The notes under the pieces are model-generated. The model saw only the letters and a program-made list of their open reading frames with translations, made no database searches and was not told the DNA's origin. The position numbers and the translations under genes are program-made. From contig JAEYWL010000062.1 of assembly GCA_023428915.1 (NCBI GenBank), forward strand, positions 21,203 through 85,202: DNA of 64,000 nt. Direction: 5' to 3'. Numbering within the stretch: position 1 is the stretch's first letter; the number at the start of each line of letters is the position of its first letter. The DNA comes from Verrucomicrobiota bacterium. Its GTDB lineage: Bacteria; Chlamydiota; Chlamydiia; Chlamydiales; JAEYWL01. Of the stretch, positions 63,084 to 64,000 are shown piece after piece.

Positions 63084-64000
63084 ATGTTAGTGGATAGTCA
63101 CTCCAATCCAGGCTCACCGAATTTAAGAAGAGATTCTACAACCCTAGCAAGTACGCCGGAAAATACCACCGCCGCTTCGAATTATTTGTCAGAATCTAAG
63201 GCCGCTCTCCCTACTAGTCTTATTAACGATACAGTGCTGAATGGTTCTTTTTTTCCACAGCTGCCGCAATCTGTCGATTCCATAAAAACACCTTTAAATG
63301 AGCAGCAAACTGAAATTACAAGAAAAGAGTCAAAACAAGATGCGAAGAAAAAAGCTCTGTTTTCAACTAGCTGTAAGCAAATGGCAAGCGAGCTGCAAGA
63401 ATTTCAAGCCTCTCAAGCCTTATTTGTAAAAAGGATTAGCATTTTACAAGACATGCCCGAGATTGCCGCTTATCTCGCAGAAGTTCCTGCGTTCACTGAG
63501 TTTTACCAAAGAGTTAATGATATTCTACTATCAAAAGAAAAAGTGTTAAAAAAAGCAGAAGCTTTAGCTACCTTATATGCGGGCCCGCAAGCGGGAAAAC
63601 CGCTTAAATTTATTGAAAAGCACACACTTGTCTTAAAAACACACTTTGAACATGACCCATTTGTGGTCGCTTTGCAATTGCAACCCCTCGCCCACTACTT
63701 TTTCTTATGCAGGCTCGAGACATATACGACAATAAGACTGACGCAAAACTATCAAACGGCCTTGCAGCGACTTGCACCGTCTTTTTTAAAATCCTGTACT
63801 GCAATTTATCACGATGCGCTTAAAATAGCCGCCTCAAGACTTTCCACCTATCTCCAGCAACAAGTAGATGAAACCATTCCCTATGAAGAAGCGCGTACCA
63901 CTTTAATAGCTCATTATGGAAATAGGGTTGTTAATGAATTAGCGTTTGATTTTCCTATTGAATCAACCATCACTATTGTTAGATTTAAAGAAATGCTTCT
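63084..64000 (+). CDS. Family B paralogue, copy 3, 5' part
   Basis: About 305 N-terminal residues before the window ends. ATG 63084 has an AGGAGA site upstream. The variable S/T/P-rich N-terminus is followed by the lysine-rich block DAKKKALFSTSCKQMA (compare VKKEALLSKNLKQMA in copy 1) and the conserved YEEARTTLIAHYGNRVVNEL. Whether the lipase-like half is present, and which residue fills the nucleophile position, lies outside the window. Confidence 0.85.
   Translation, partial: MLVDSHSNPGSPNLRRDSTTLASTPENTTAASNYLSESKAALPTSLINDTVLNGSFFPQLPQSVDSIKTPLNEQQTEITRKESKQDAKKKALFSTSCKQMASELQEFQASQALFVKRISILQDMPEIAAYLAEVPAFTEFYQRVNDILLSKEKVLKKAEALATLYAGPQAGKPLKFIEKHTLVLKTHFEHDPFVVALQLQPLAHYFFLCRLETYTTIRLTQNYQTALQRLAPSFLKSCTAIYHDALKIAASRLSTYLQQQVDETIPYEEARTTLIAHYGNRVVNELAFDFPIESTITIVRFKEML

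Overview
The window comes from a member of the Chlamydiae, most likely an environmental (amoeba- or arthropod-associated, Parachlamydiales-type) lineage rather than a classical animal Chlamydia. The evidence is the uppS-cdsA-cmk gene order seen in Chlamydia, a DUF818/CHLPS alpha/beta-hydrolase family, an HtrA/insulinase/glycogen gene set typical of the phylum, and many large secreted-looking proteins without recognisable domains. The genus cannot be fixed from the sequence alone.

Layout. 1-4175: 5' part of an M16C metalloprotease, a RAYT/IS200-like transposase between two 125-bp direct repeats, an M19 dipeptidase and a family 2 glycosyltransferase. 4181-13447: five consecutive minus-strand genes for large unrecognised proteins (effector candidates), two of which share an N-terminal domain. 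13555-14271: a divergent gene with a CheD/CNF-like deamidase motif set. 14334-20726: M48 protease, HtrA, a fucose-1-phosphate guanylyltransferase-like protein, a HAD phosphatase and an M15-like lipoprotein. 20953-21823: two tRNA-Leu genes and thiamine pyrophosphokinase. 22075-27499: housekeeping run lepA, purA, uppS, cdsA, cmk, with the last four tightly overlapping. 27538-33946: a translationally coupled three-gene unit with a 1764-aa RHS protein followed by two small exported proteins, arranged like toxin and immunity. 34261-34478: decayed DUF6176-like gene. 34710-44596: DEAD-box helicase, DUF892 ferritin-like protein, carotenoid oxygenase, serine hydrolase, mutM, two exported proteins, RlmD-type methyltransferase and an exported PTP-like phytase. 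44794-51896: a small exported protein, glycogen phosphorylase, a solute-binding protein, a (alpha/alpha)6 glycosidase, glgC and a metallophosphoesterase. 52040-54052: class II (B12-dependent) ribonucleotide reductase behind two NrdR-like boxes spaced 32 bp. 54358-64000: a tandem array A-B-A'-B'-B'' of two protein families, A = DUF818 hydrolases with a Cys nucleophile and B = large proteins with a lipase-like fold whose nucleophile varies (Ser or Asp).

The most notable signals are the A-B tandem array with its swapped nucleophiles, the CheD/CNF-like candidate effector in an organism type without known chemotaxis, the RHS toxin-immunity-like unit, the exported PTP-like phytase, the nrdJ regulatory region, and several families of palindromic intergenic elements that sit directly behind stop codons. 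All function calls rest on motif recognition by eye. No database search or structure prediction was run.
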